From assembly GCF_937875145.1 (NCBI RefSeq), contig NZ_CALNCS010000137.1, positions 1-6,475 on the forward strand: a stretch of 6,475 nucleotides of DNA, written 5' to 3'. This DNA comes from Alkalibaculum bacchi. Lineage in GTDB: Bacteria > Bacillota > Clostridia > Eubacteriales > Alkalibacteraceae. Shown piece by piece: positions 6,248 through 6,475 of the stretch (position 1 is its first letter; every line of letters starts with the position of its first letter). The notes beneath the pieces were generated by a model, which saw only the letters and a list, made by a program, of their open reading frames with translations, did no database searches and was not told where the DNA came from. The position numbers and the translations under genes were made by a program.

Positions 6248-6277
6248 CTTTTTTCGTATAGTATCACAGGTTTTTTT
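6234..6277 (+). terminator. Riboswitch expression-platform terminator overlapping P4 and P1
   Basis: CTGTG (6236-6240) pairs with CACAG (6265-6269), and ACTATGC (6242-6248) pairs with GTATAGT (6256-6262) with one G·T pair, one bulged A at 6263, and a loop of mostly T. Seven Ts follow at 6271-6277. The 5' arm uses the P4 right strand and the P1 right strand of the aptamer, so aptamer folding and terminator are mutually exclusive. Metal binding should therefore prevent termination and switch the CDF gene on, as known for this class. Confidence 0.88.
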
Positions 6278-6325
6278 ATAGCGGAAAGTAGAAGGTAGAA
6301 GGAAAATGAGTTAGGAGGAAATGAG

Positions 6326-6472
6326 ATGGATGTAATGGATAATTATAAAAAGGTAAAAAAAGTATTATGGATTATTCTTATTGCAAATATGATCGTAGCA
6401 TTGATAAAGGTAAGCATCGGTACTATTATAAAGACGCCACGAGCTCCCCGAAGAAGCCTCAAAATGGGCTGA
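6326..6472 (+). CDS. Cation diffusion facilitator (CDF) transporter, N-terminal fragment with disrupted frame
   Basis: AGGAGG (6313-6318) seven bases ahead supports the ATG at 6326; Met4 (6335) is an alternative. The first 36 residues (MDNYKKVKKVLWIILIANM from residue 4, then IVALIKVSIGTIIK) look like the cytoplasmic tail and first membrane helix of clostridial CDF proteins, which export Zn2+, Co2+, Ni2+ or Fe2+. After Lys36 these normally continue with a SAS.TADGFHS-like metal-site segment. Here the frame instead reads TPRAPRRSLKMG and stops at 6470-6472. A frame shifted by one base (6456-6475) reads ASKWADA, a faint echo of the expected motif. About 43 bases at the edge are near 60% GC against an AT-rich background. 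This may be a frameshift, an insertion junction, or a poor or chimeric contig end. The riboswitch ahead of it supports the CDF call. Confidence 0.6.
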   Translation: MDVMDNYKKVKKVLWIILIANMIVALIKVSIGTIIKTPRAPRRSLKMG

Positions 6473-6475
6473 TGC

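Overview
The window reads as chromosomal DNA of a low-GC, Gram-positive anaerobe, most likely a clostridium of the Alkaliphilus/Natronincola type. This is inferred from AT-rich intergenic DNA, strong AGGAGG-type ribosome binding sites, hairpin-plus-U-run terminators, a diderm-free lipoprotein ABC importer, and a NiCo-type riboswitch ahead of a cation-efflux gene. No tRNA, rRNA, CRISPR array or complete mobile element is visible.

Layout. (1) 2-1027 (+): C-terminal part of a membrane-anchored DUF4179-type protein, usually the anti-sigma partner of an ECF sigma factor. Its reading frame is open to the left edge, so the true start lies outside the window. It ends inside a perfect 20-bp terminator stem. 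(2) 1235-2077 (-): a DUF368 membrane protein, a family recently assigned to polyprenyl-phosphate recycling (PopT). It converges on gene 1, and an interrupted inverted repeat lies between them. (3) 2371-3564 (+): a 397-residue CofE-like (coenzyme F420-0 gamma-glutamyl ligase family) protein of unknown substrate, transcribed alone and closed by a clear terminator. (4) 3848-6054 (+): a complete three-gene polar amino acid ABC importer in the order lipoprotein, permease, ATPase. The last two overlap by ATGA, and a strong terminator follows. (5) 6163-6277 (+): a leader RNA that I recognise as a NiCo (czcD-motif) riboswitch with an overlapping terminator. It precedes (6) 6326-6472 (+), the N-terminus of a cation diffusion facilitator (CDF). 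The CDF frame is lost about 40 bases before the window ends, where base composition also jumps to about 60% GC.

The genes look like independent transcription units rather than one system: envelope signalling, lipid-carrier recycling, an orphan ligase, amino acid uptake and metal homeostasis. The least ordinary parts are the metal riboswitch with its CDF gene, the disrupted or chimeric right edge, and the CofE-like ligase standing alone. Three starts were reassigned on ribosome binding site evidence: DUF368 to 2077, the binding lipoprotein to 3848 and the ATPase to 5314.
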